Below, piece by piece: positions 17,133-26,300 of a stretch of 40,374 bases of DNA. Every line of letters starts with the position of its first letter. The stretch's first letter is position 1. The notes under the pieces were generated by a model. The model saw only the letters and a list, made by a program, of their open reading frames with translations. It ran no database searches and was not told the DNA's origin. Origin of the DNA: an uncultured Eubacteriales bacterium (GTDB taxonomy: Bacteria; Bacillota; Clostridia; Christensenellales; Borkfalkiaceae); NCBI GenBank assembly GCA_905211955.1, contig CAJMCT010000001.1:1-40374 (forward strand). The letters are read 5' to 3'. Made by a program: the position numbers and the translations under genes.

Positions 17133-17645
17133 TTAGTTAATGCCGCATTCCGATTCACTAATTAGAAGCGGTAAAAGCCATTTTAATATCCAACGCTTTG
17201 TCGTGTCGTAATTTGAATCGTAAAACACCGCGCCGACAATCGCTTCGATATAAGGATCGTGTCCTTTATTTACTACTTTTTCGTGATCTGGAACATTCGA
17301 ATCCGATTGGAAGTGTTTTGCGTTGTATGCATATCCGATTAAACCGCATTTCAGCATAATATTATGCATAACTTCATTATTTTCAAGTTTACTTTTTATC
17401 TGCGTAATCTCGCCTTTTGTAGTTATTCCTTTCCGATAGAGATAATCGGCAATAACGGATTTCAATACAGTATCGCCGATTGTTGCAAGCCCGTCGTTAG
17501 TGTATTCGCTATGGTTCTTTCCCTCTCCGAAAACTTCTATTTTTTCCGATCTCATTGCCTTTGAAAGCCACGCGATATCGTTAAAATGGTAATGTATTTT
17601 AATTTCAAGTTCGCGCATTTTTTGATATACAACGACTCTATCCAT
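17133..17645 (-). CDS. RNase III-domain protein, last gene of the cargo operon
   Basis: A 170-aa single-domain protein without a dsRNA-binding domain. YTNDGLATIGDTVLKSVIADYLY (residues 48-70; signature given by L53-D58) matches the RNase III signature helix, and HDPYIEAIVGAVFYD (129-143) matches the second block. Asp51, Asp58 and Glu134 are acidic, but the position of the second signature Glu is Ala54 and the Asp of the second block is shifted by one residue (Asp130). The site is thus divergent; it may still cut RNA or only bind it. Its ATG overlaps the radical SAM stop (ATGA), so it is translationally coupled. A housekeeping Rnc would be longer and carry a dsRBD. Confidence 0.75.
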   Translation of the reverse strand: MDRVVVYQKMRELEIKIHYHFNDIAWLSKAMRSEKIEVFGEGKNHSEYTNDGLATIGDTVLKSVIADYLYRKGITTKGEITQIKSKLENNEVMHNIMLKCGLIGYAYNAKHFQSDSNVPDHEKVVNKGHDPYIEAIVGAVFYDSNYDTTKRWILKWLLPLLISESECGIN

Positions 17646-18190
17646 CAGATTTTATCTCCATTGAATACAATTCTATTAGACAAATTCACTTCCACGGATT
17701 TACCGTTTTTATCTATATCAAACCAAGAAATATCATTTTTATATCTGTCCGTCAAGCATAAAATGCGTTGATTTTCAGAGCCGAGTAACCTGCGTTTTGT
17801 TTCTTTTTCTTCCAAAACGTATTCGCCATCAAGCACAAGGTCTACGCCGGCAAGAAAGTCTGAAACTTCTTCGTATTTTCTGCCCGTAAACGATATAATG
17901 CCAAGCCCGAGTTTTTTTATTTCGTTGGTTAAAAACGGAAGATTATGTTGACAAGTAGGTTCTCCGCCGGAATACGTTACCCCTTCAATTCCAAATTCGT
18001 CAATCGACTTTTTTATTACCGAAATAATCTCGTCGATCGACATAATATGGCGCGCAATAAACGGCTGGTAATCAGGATTACAACACTCGTTACAATGAAT
18101 ATCGCAACCCTGAAACCATATACACAATCTTTTGTGCGGACCTTCTGTTTCCGTACAACGGTTTATACTCGCAACGTTAAACTTAATCAT
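17645..18190 (-). CDS. NrdG-like radical SAM protein
   Basis: A 181-aa protein. GCDIHCNEC (Cys29, Cys33, Cys36) is the CxxxCxxC motif that binds the 4Fe-4S cluster, and YSGGEPTCQ is the SAM-binding GGE motif. Length and the FQGC...CNP pattern match anaerobic ribonucleotide reductase activating enzymes (NrdG) and related single-cluster proteins. No nrdD is nearby. It may therefore activate or modify another protein, or act on a nucleotide, as viperin does in antiviral defence; this is inference. Start: ATG at 18190, overlapping the end of the AAA+ gene by 8 nt (ATGATTAA). The TTG at 18208 is less likely. Confidence 0.82.
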   Translation of the reverse strand: MIKFNVASINRCTETEGPHKRLCIWFQGCDIHCNECCNPDYQPFIARHIMSIDEIISVIKKSIDEFGIEGVTYSGGEPTCQHNLPFLTNEIKKLGLGIISFTGRKYEEVSDFLAGVDLVLDGEYVLEEKETKRRLLGSENQRILCLTDRYKNDISWFDIDKNGKSVEVNLSNRIVFNGDKI

Positions 18191-20021
18191 TGTCAAAATC
18201 AAATTCAAGCCCGTTTTTCGTCGTTTTTACTACGATTTTCGAGCCTTTCATCGACGGCAATTCTTCTTTGTTTTCAAACATAAACATAGCAAGTTCGTCA
18301 AGCAATTTATCATTGATGGCGTTAAGAATATCACGACCGCCTTTACTGCTGTCCGCTCCGCCGAGAACGTAATCTATAAATTTAAGTTCGTCTTCAAATT
18401 CAAGGTCGATACGATATTTTTCCGATATTGCTTTCTGGACCGGACGAAGTTTCGATTTTGCAATTTTTACGCTAAACTCTCTGTCTTTGATGAAGTTGAA
18501 CGGAATGATATTGCTGTAACCGATACGACCGAGAATTTCGGGACGTTTGATTTCGTTATCGAAATAGTTTTTAACGATTTTTATAAACTCATCCGCCACT
18601 TCTTCGTTTGAACCGTTCGAAGACACTTCGGACGCTCCGAGATTTGACGTGAATATAATTACGCTTTCGCTGAAATAAACCGTTTCGCCTTTGCTGTCGG
18701 TAAGTCTGCCGTCTTCGAGAATTTGCAGAAAAATATCCAGAATTCTCGGATTCGGTTTTGCTGCTTTTTCGATTTCGTCGAATAGAATTATGCTGAACGG
18801 TTTTTCTTTCACGGCGTTAGTAAGTTGCCCGCCTTCTTCATAACCGACGTATCCCGGAGGCGCGCCGATAAGTTTCTGATCACTGTTTTCCTGCGCATAT
18901 TCCGACATATCGAAGCGAATACAAGCCTGTTCGTCGCCGAAAAGGAATTTTGCAAGCGCCTTTGAAAGTTCGGTTTTACCTACGCCGGTAGGTCCGACGA
19001 AAAACAGCACGCCTTTCGGTGCAGAACGAGAAGACGATTTATGTATTCCCGTAAGTCCCATATAAGCCTTAACAACGACTTTTTCAATCTTTTCGATAGC
19101 TTCTTCCTGACCGACTACACGTTCGCTTAAAATCTTTTTGATGTTTTTAACCGACTTATAGTCGAGTTTTTCCCAAGGATTATCTTTTTCGCCGTACTTA
19201 AACAGCAAGTACAACTGCTCGAACGGCATTTTGCCTTCTTTTCTCGAAAGGCGCGCCATCTGAACGATTTCACGGTTTGTAAAATCGTCGAGCATATCGA
19301 CGTATTCGTTAAATTTGTCCGAAGTCAGGAGCGTTTCTCCGGGTTTGAGTTTTACGTCGAATCCGCTCTCGATTTTTTCCATCATTTTAGCGCGTTCTTC
19401 TCTGTCGGGTTTTGAAAGAGTAAGACAAGCGACTTCGGGGTTGCCCTGATAGAAAGAAATCGGGAACATTGCCAGTTTGCTCGTAATGAGAATAACCGTG
19501 CTTTCGTTTACTTCGGCAGACAAATACTCCGTTTTTTTATCTTTTATCGCTTTCCCGAGCATTGTGATAAGTTCTCTCTCGTCGGGCGGTAATTGTCCGC
19601 CGCTTGAAAAGAGATAATCCGCCCAATTCAGCACGAAAGCAGTTTTTCTATTCGGCTTCTTCAAGTTTTTGAATACGATATTGAAAATCTCGGCAGGCTC
19701 TTTGAACTGACCGCTTCCCGTTTTTTCTTCCGCTTGCGGTTGATTATCTTCGTCATCGTCAAAGGAATAAGCGTCTCCTTCAACTTCGACTTCATCGATA
19801 ACGGAAAGCCTTGAAACGTCTCCGTCTATGCCGTCGATACGATCCCAATACAAAACGTCGTCGTATTCCATTCCTTTGAGCATGTCCGTAAGGTATTGTT
19901 TCAGATCGACGATTTGCTTTTTGTCGTTAAGATACACGTCACCGACGTTGCCGTCGAGTATTACGCATCTTTTGATACCGACTTCGCGTTTTAACCTGTT
20001 AAACGTTGTTTGTAATGCCAT
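18183..20021 (-). CDS. ClpB/ClpA-like AAA+ ATPase
   Basis: A 612-aa protein. The C-terminal half is a ClpB-type second AAA domain: VGQEEAIEKI, GPTGVGKTELSKALA (Walker A near 342), GAPPGYVGYEEGG (pore loop), ILFDEIEKA (Walker B) and FTSNLGAS. The N-terminal half looks like a degenerate AAA domain (AFVLNWADYLF, VILITSKL) without Walker A, after an acidic linker near residues 75-105. Unlike ClpB it lacks an N-domain and a coiled-coil middle domain. Likely role: unfolding or remodelling a partner, perhaps as sensor or regulator. ClpB-like ATPases occur in other defence systems, for example Dodola. ATG at 20021 behind GAGGTG is preferred. Confidence 0.88.
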   Translation of the reverse strand: MALQTTFNRLKREVGIKRCVILDGNVGDVYLNDKKQIVDLKQYLTDMLKGMEYDDVLYWDRIDGIDGDVSRLSVIDEVEVEGDAYSFDDDEDNQPQAEEKTGSGQFKEPAEIFNIVFKNLKKPNRKTAFVLNWADYLFSSGGQLPPDERELITMLGKAIKDKKTEYLSAEVNESTVILITSKLAMFPISFYQGNPEVACLTLSKPDREERAKMMEKIESGFDVKLKPGETLLTSDKFNEYVDMLDDFTNREIVQMARLSRKEGKMPFEQLYLLFKYGEKDNPWEKLDYKSVKNIKKILSERVVGQEEAIEKIEKVVVKAYMGLTGIHKSSSRSAPKGVLFFVGPTGVGKTELSKALAKFLFGDEQACIRFDMSEYAQENSDQKLIGAPPGYVGYEEGGQLTNAVKEKPFSIILFDEIEKAAKPNPRILDIFLQILEDGRLTDSKGETVYFSESVIIFTSNLGASEVSSNGSNEEVADEFIKIVKNYFDNEIKRPEILGRIGYSNIIPFNFIKDREFSVKIAKSKLRPVQKAISEKYRIDLEFEDELKFIDYVLGGADSSKGGRDILNAINDKLLDELAMFMFENKEELPSMKGSKIVVKTTKNGLEFDFDND

Positions 20022-20026
20022 TATTT

Positions 20027-21112
20027 TCACCTCTTATTTGTGTTTGTTTTTACCGTTTGGTACTTCATAGACAATATTTTATCGGGATTGCTCCAAATTT
20101 CCTGCGTTTTGGTAACATGTAAACCGTAAACTTCTTCCAAATCGTTCAGAAAAGGCTGTATATCCTTTTGGCACGCCTGTCCTTCGTAACCTCGGAAGTC
20201 GTAAATAAATTTACCGTCCAGAAACACGCGGAATTCCGCTTTTTCGCCGCTTGCTTTCAGTCCGACCAAAATCACTTCGTTTGTATCGCGTTTGATTTTT
20301 ATATTCTTTTTATCCACGATAAATCCGCGGGCGGTTATCGCCGACATTATGATTTTCAGCGACTTCTGACGGATTTTTTCGCCTACGATTTCTTCCGTCG
20401 CCGCCGATCTTATTTCGGAAAGCGGTTTATTCTCTGTTATGACTTTATCGATGATAGTCTTTTCAACTCTTGCGGCTTCGAGTTCGCGGCGAATCTTTTC
20501 ACGCTCTTTTTCGATACGCGATTCATAAGTTTCGTTTTTGAGTTCTCTGCCCGCTCTGATTAGATCATCGCCCGAAAGCGTATCGTTTTTCAGATATGCA
20601 AGGTAAGCAAACTGCCTTTCCGTTTCGTCCTGAATGGAATCGAGAAGTTTTTGAATCTCGGCGGGGATTGTAACGACTCCGTTTGCTTTATCTCTCAATC
20701 TTTTTTGATTTTCTTCGATACTGTTTTCAAGTAAACTTTGATAAAGCGCGCGCATTTCGACTAATCGTTTAGCCGCCAACTCGTTTACTTGATTTTGTAA
20801 TTCTTGCGCCGCTTTATCCACGTTATCGGCAGAATTCAGTCTTAATCTGTCGCTATCACCGCTTACAACGCCTTTTTTCGCTACTTCTTTTGCCTGCGCT
20901 TTTAAGTTTTCGATTTTTCTAACGAATGAATCTCGTTTTTCTACAATCAATTGTTGTAATGCCGCCGTCTGACTATTCTGTAAGCTTTGCGAGCCGTTTT
21001 CTATATCCGAAAGTATCTGGTCGAGTTCGGCGATCTGCCTTTCGGCAACTTCGCAAATGCTTTCGCATCTTATCGCTATCGCCTCGTAGTCTATTTGTAC
21101 CTGATGGCTCAT
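20027..21112 (-). CDS. Coiled-coil protein of the cargo operon
   Basis: A 361-aa protein of unknown family. Residues 10-230 are predicted by eye as long coiled coils rich in E, K, Q and A (ESRIEKEREKIRRELEAA). The last 100 residues form a compact mixed region (ILVGLKASGEKAEFRVFLDGKFIYDF-like, with FRGYEGQACQKDIQPFLNDL). No enzyme motif is seen. The ATG at 21112 overlaps the stop of the upstream gene (ATGA), and the next gene starts 5 bp after its stop. It may be a structural scaffold or adaptor linking the ATPase and helicase; that is speculation from position. Confidence 0.75.
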   Translation of the reverse strand: MSHQVQIDYEAIAIRCESICEVAERQIAELDQILSDIENGSQSLQNSQTAALQQLIVEKRDSFVRKIENLKAQAKEVAKKGVVSGDSDRLRLNSADNVDKAAQELQNQVNELAAKRLVEMRALYQSLLENSIEENQKRLRDKANGVVTIPAEIQKLLDSIQDETERQFAYLAYLKNDTLSGDDLIRAGRELKNETYESRIEKEREKIRRELEAARVEKTIIDKVITENKPLSEIRSAATEEIVGEKIRQKSLKIIMSAITARGFIVDKKNIKIKRDTNEVILVGLKASGEKAEFRVFLDGKFIYDFRGYEGQACQKDIQPFLNDLEEVYGLHVTKTQEIWSNPDKILSMKYQTVKTNTNKR

Positions 21113-23337
21113 TTTCGTTCCCCCTTTATGGCAAATACTATATCGCGCCAATTTTCAATCGTTTCTTTATCGAAACGTGTTTGCGACTTTTCCGGATGTT
21201 GCAATCCGTTTCTGCACATACGAAGTTTATGTAATGCGGATTCTTGCTTGCCGTCGAGAATGCCTTTATCTTTTGCCATAACGAGTAAATCGTGTGCAGA
21301 CGTCATAGGCTCGGCGTTAAGCATATCTCTTAAATCGTATTGCAGTTTTACGAATAAATCGCAAATTACGTCTTTATATTTTCCGCGTGCAATCTGCTCG
21401 TCAACGTATTTTTTCGTAATTTTTTCGGGATGAGAAGACGCGCTGCGCTCAATAGACAACAAATCGTGAATCGGTTCGTAAATCTCTATAAACTTTCTGA
21501 TTGCAGCATAGGATTTAGGCGCATATTTCTCGTATTTTGCCACCGATTTCAACTTCGAATTAAGCGTAGCGTAAGCATCGAAAAATTCGTCTTCGTTATA
21601 ATCGTCTTTAAGCGTATATTCCGAAAGGCTCTCTATCCCGAGCATATCGTTCAGTTTCCACAAATTCCGTTTAATATTACAAAAAGTGTTACCGAGATCG
21701 GAATCCGAGTAAATTTCTTCGTTATTTACAACTTTCTCGGCAAAGTCCGCCACCACATTCACAACACTTAAAACGGCGTCAACGGTAAAACCTGCGCTTA
21801 AAAGTGCCTCGTAAACAATATCGTCGTCTTCCGTTTTTTTCATTTCTTTCGCAAAGGCGGAAACGTAGTCGAAATCGTTCATCCCGAGTGCTTTTCTGAG
21901 CGGATTCAACACCGACGATTTATAAATCGCATTATCGATTTTTATCTCGCTTGCGCTTTCTTCAAACAATTCTTTTGCCGTCGATACAAAATAGTTTTGC
22001 CACTCGGCATTCTTGATAAAAGCGTTATTCAGTTTTAACACAACTTCTATCTTTTCATCAACAGTTTTTGTGTTTTCAAACAGCGCCCTAATAGTTCTAC
22101 CAAAATACGAAGAATCTTTCAACGCGGCAACCGTAAACAAAACCACTTTTGCAACATCGTCGGCAAAATCTTTTTGTACGTAATACTCAAAAATTTCTTC
22201 TACCGTTTCTTTATGGCGCATTTCGTCTAAAACACTTTCGGTAAGCAACTGCATTTCAAACGTATCGCCAAGCTGGTTGCAAGCCATTTTTACGTTTACG
22301 GCGGAATAGTAGTGAAGCGCGGAAGTATCGAGCAAAGCAAACTCGGCATTCCCGCCTATTTCGCCAAGTATCTTTATCGAAAAATCTTTATCCGTTCTTA
22401 AAACGTTATCCGTTCTGTCGGTTGCAAGTCTGCCGCCGTCGATAAAAATTTTACAAGGTCGTTTCGCCTGCTTGGATACGTCGTTCGGGATATATGCGCC
22501 CACGATATCGGTAAGCTCGGAAAGTAACACCGTCGGCACGTCTACCGCATTTTTAAGAGCGTCCACAAACTTATACTTTTCTTTGGCAAGCAAGCATTTT
22601 GTCATAAATGCGGATGAATACCACTTGTCAAAATATGCGGTTTCGTCCGACGTTTCAAACGAAAATACAGCGCCGCTTTTGTTTATTACAACTTGCGTTC
22701 CGTCCTCTTTTCTGACTTGTTTTTCTTCTCCGACCTTGGGTATTTCGACTTCGACAACGCGTTCTTCGGCTTTTAGCCCTACTTTTGTCGGATTCGCTTC
22801 TATATAATCTTTAAGTCCGCTTATGTCTATCGTTTTTCCTAAAAACCTTTCGATATCTTCGTAAAGAACGGACGAATCGAGAGAGGTATACGGAAGCGAA
22901 TAACTCACGTCGAATTTCCGCGTTACGGGGCTATAAAAAATATCTTTCGTCTTTACTTTTTCTTCGCCTGTGGGAATCGCGCCTTCACGGAACATTTTTC
23001 TGCCTTTCGCAGTAAGCGAAACGTCTTTTACTCTGATTTCCGAAAAGTATTTCGGATTCATAAAATGCGACGGATCGTAGTCATAAGACAGTATTTCGGT
23101 ACCGATAAGATTTGAAATTTCTTTCCCGAAAATATAGTGCAAATCATTCGGAATCCCGAATTTAAGCAGCACGTCGCATATTTTGTCTTCCGAACCCGCA
23201 GTTTTTTCGATTACGTCGAGTAGAATATATGCAACGCCCGACGCCTTCCTTACCTCGTTATATCGCACGTTTACTTTATAGACAAGTAGCGGAAACGGAA
23301 TAGCCGTAGTGAATTTTAACAAACTTTTCTCTTCCAT
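21109..23337 (-). CDS. Large protein with C-terminal HEPN-like motif
   Basis: A 742-aa protein that I cannot assign overall. The C-terminal helical stretch contains RNGLQH (Arg709-His714), an RNxxxH motif typical of HEPN ribonucleases, preceded by helices around residues 620-700. The middle (about 230-450) has a mixed composition with CNQLGDTFEMQLLTESVL-like segments. HEPN domains are frequent RNA-cutting effectors in abortive-infection systems, so this is the best effector candidate of the operon. The motif alone is short and could be chance, but its placement in an all-helical C-terminal domain favours it. RBS GGAGAG; the gene begins 1 bp after the helicase stop region begins. Confidence 0.72.
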   Translation of the reverse strand: MEEKSLLKFTTAIPFPLLVYKVNVRYNEVRKASGVAYILLDVIEKTAGSEDKICDVLLKFGIPNDLHYIFGKEISNLIGTEILSYDYDPSHFMNPKYFSEIRVKDVSLTAKGRKMFREGAIPTGEEKVKTKDIFYSPVTRKFDVSYSLPYTSLDSSVLYEDIERFLGKTIDISGLKDYIEANPTKVGLKAEERVVEVEIPKVGEEKQVRKEDGTQVVINKSGAVFSFETSDETAYFDKWYSSAFMTKCLLAKEKYKFVDALKNAVDVPTVLLSELTDIVGAYIPNDVSKQAKRPCKIFIDGGRLATDRTDNVLRTDKDFSIKILGEIGGNAEFALLDTSALHYYSAVNVKMACNQLGDTFEMQLLTESVLDEMRHKETVEEIFEYYVQKDFADDVAKVVLFTVAALKDSSYFGRTIRALFENTKTVDEKIEVVLKLNNAFIKNAEWQNYFVSTAKELFEESASEIKIDNAIYKSSVLNPLRKALGMNDFDYVSAFAKEMKKTEDDDIVYEALLSAGFTVDAVLSVVNVVADFAEKVVNNEEIYSDSDLGNTFCNIKRNLWKLNDMLGIESLSEYTLKDDYNEDEFFDAYATLNSKLKSVAKYEKYAPKSYAAIRKFIEIYEPIHDLLSIERSASSHPEKITKKYVDEQIARGKYKDVICDLFVKLQYDLRDMLNAEPMTSAHDLLVMAKDKGILDGKQESALHKLRMCRNGLQHPEKSQTRFDKETIENWRDIVFAIKGERK

Positions 23338-23338
23338 T

Positions 23339-26300
23339 TTACTCTCCTAAAATATCTTTCGCCGTAAGTATTCTTCCGCGGAAGTTTATCGTGTCGATAA
23401 TTTCTCTGTATACGGGGAAGTTGATTTTATCGCGACTGTGATCGCCTTCGAGATCGGGAAGGTCGATTATGCCCGCTTCCGATAAAAACTTTTTCGAGCC
23501 GACAATAATCAAAAGTTTTCTCGCTCTTGACAACGCAACGTTGATACGCTCGAATTTTTTGATAAATTCCGCATCATACCTCGCGCCGCTCGGATTTCTT
23601 ACCATCGAAACGATAATGATATCCCTTTCATCGCCTTGGAAATCGTCAACGGTACTGATAACAAGTTTTTCGTCCGGTTTACCCGAAAAGCCCGTAAATT
23701 GATAGCCTTTACGTTTCTTTTTTATTAGTCCCGCCTGATCGCCATATGTACAAATAATACCCGCGCTCGGTCTTTCGTCGATTTTCCTTGACGGATCAAC
23801 GATAATTTTATGCTCGGAAACAAGCACTTTCGCCGCTTTGTCGAGTTCCTTTAATAGCGTTATCGCAACCTGCGCTTCCTGCTCGTTGATTTTGGACGTA
23901 CTGCCTTCGAATGCGCTCGATTCTTTTTGGTCGCAATCCACAAAATATATGTGCCGTTTGGGATCGATAACGGTATTTCCGTTGATTTTTACGGTAAGAT
24001 TATGCTCTTTTTCGTCGTCTTGTTGTTTTTTTCCTACAACAAGACCTTTACCATTACCGCCATAGAAATGATTGAACACTTCCATAATGTGGCTGTGGCA
24101 ACGGTATTGCTTATTAAGCATTACTCTGAAATCGCTCGGAACTTTCTCATACAGCGTTTTGAAGAAACATTCTTCATATAACTTTGTATATCCGTCGTTG
24201 ATTTCCTTTGTGATTTTTTCTTCGTCGAGTCCGTCGAAATCATCTCCCCGCATATGCCGCAAATCGTACATAGGCGGAAGTTGACGATGGTCGCCGACGA
24301 GAATAACCGTCTTGCCGTATAAAATAGGTATCAGCAAATCGAGAAAAGACGACTTTGACACTTCGTCCACGATTACAACGTCTATGCCTTGCGTTCTGAT
24401 ATCTACCGATTCGATTCCGTATTTACCGAGTTCGGCAAGTTGCGACGGCGTGAATCTGTCGCGGCTTGTGCAGGTAATACCGAAAACGTTTGCCGAATTG
24501 TAAAGTTCTCTCGTATATGCGGCTCTATCTTCCTCTAAGATATCTTCCTGCGACAAGTATTTTACGATATCCTTATACATCGGAATTTTTATTTTGTTTT
24601 CGGAAGACGAAGCATTATACTCGGTTTCGAGTTTATTCCACTCGTCGCTGATAATGTCGAAAGCCGTTTCAAGATTGTCCGAATCGTATTCCCTGACAAT
24701 TCCGAAATCGCGGAAAAATCTCATAATCTTTTGTTTTAGTACGGAATTCAACTCACCGTATTCTTCAATATCGGGATTTTCTCCGAGTTTTTCGTATAAA
24801 CGTTTTTTCTCGCTTATTTGGATTTTTAGTTCGTTTATTTTATCGGATATAGCGTTTTCGTTGTCTATATCGCCATTGATTTTGAATTCGATTATATTTC
24901 TCTGTGTGTTTACAATATCGGCAAGTTTTGCCTTGAATTGCGCAAGTTCGGAAGGCAATTGCTTCAATATTTCTTTTGCACCCGTAATACCGGGGACGAG
25001 AGAGTAAATCACGCTTCCGGCAATATCGAACTCCGAATTATTTTCGTATTCTTTAATCTTTTTGCCTACGGCAATCAACTCGCTTTGATTCTTTTTATAC
25101 TCTTCGTAATTAAAATCTCCTTCATTCGGTGCTTCGTCCGTATCGGGATCTCGCAAACCGCTCAAAACGTTTCGCAAAGCACGCTGGCGATTTTTTAACT
25201 CCACAATCGCGTCTTCGCTCAAAAAACGCTCTAATTCTTTGTTTATTGCCTGAATATCGGCATTAACAAGCTCGGCAACCTTATCGAGCGTTACCTCTTC
25301 AAAACAAGCAAAGCACTTTAACAGGCGTTCTACTTGTTCGGCGTATTTATCCAATACGTTGCTATCTGCGCCTTCGCCCGAAAAACGATACGATTCGACG
25401 TATTTAAGCGTTCTCGTATACTTTTCGGTATCTTCTTTTGCGGCAAGAAGTTTTTCTCTTAAAACTTCGTTTTCTCCGGTTAAACGGTTTATTTCTGAAA
25501 GCAAATTGTTCCGCTTTCTTTCCGTATCTGCATTCTCCCGTTGCAATTTCAAAAGGCGATCGTAATCGAGGCGAAGAGATTTCATCGTCGAATCGAATTC
25601 TTCTCTCGTCTCTTTGTAATTGTCGTATCTTGCTACTTGCTTTTCAAGGTTTCCGCAAATATTGAGATAGAAATTGTCTACAAGCCTTTCGGGACTGTAA
25701 TTCGTTTCTTTACCGTTTTGCGACGGAATAAGACGAAGCGGACGTATTTCGGGGATTTTAGGCAATCTGTCAAATACGTTATCGATTGCCTTATGTGTTT
25801 CGGAAGATATTAAAACTTTCTTACCGCGTTTCGTCAGTTGCGCCGTAATCTCGGCTATAACCTGTGTTTTTCCCGTTCCCGGAGGACCTTGCAACAAAAA
25901 TATACTTTCGCTTTGAAGCGCGCGTTTTACGGCAAGTTTTTGTCTGTCGTTCAAACTTTCAAGACACCACTCGGGATCTTTGATCTCTTCTACGGAAGAC
26001 TGCGCAAGCGTTTCGGGCGAAAAAAGATACGTCGGTAAGAACGGATTCTTAACGTACCCGCCCAAAATAGAAGTCAACGCCTTTTCTTGTCTGTCTATTT
26101 TTGCTTTTTCCGCACGATTATCATAAGTAAGATACCTCGGCGCAATTTCCTCGATTTGCTTTTCGATTTCTTTTACTTTGTCTGTGATATCTTGCGGACG
26201 GAAATAAATCTGATATCGGCGTATCGTTTCGTTCTCGATTTTATCAGCCTTATCTTCGTTTAATTTTTGAAGTAAAACGTTTTTTATTTCGGTTTTCTCG

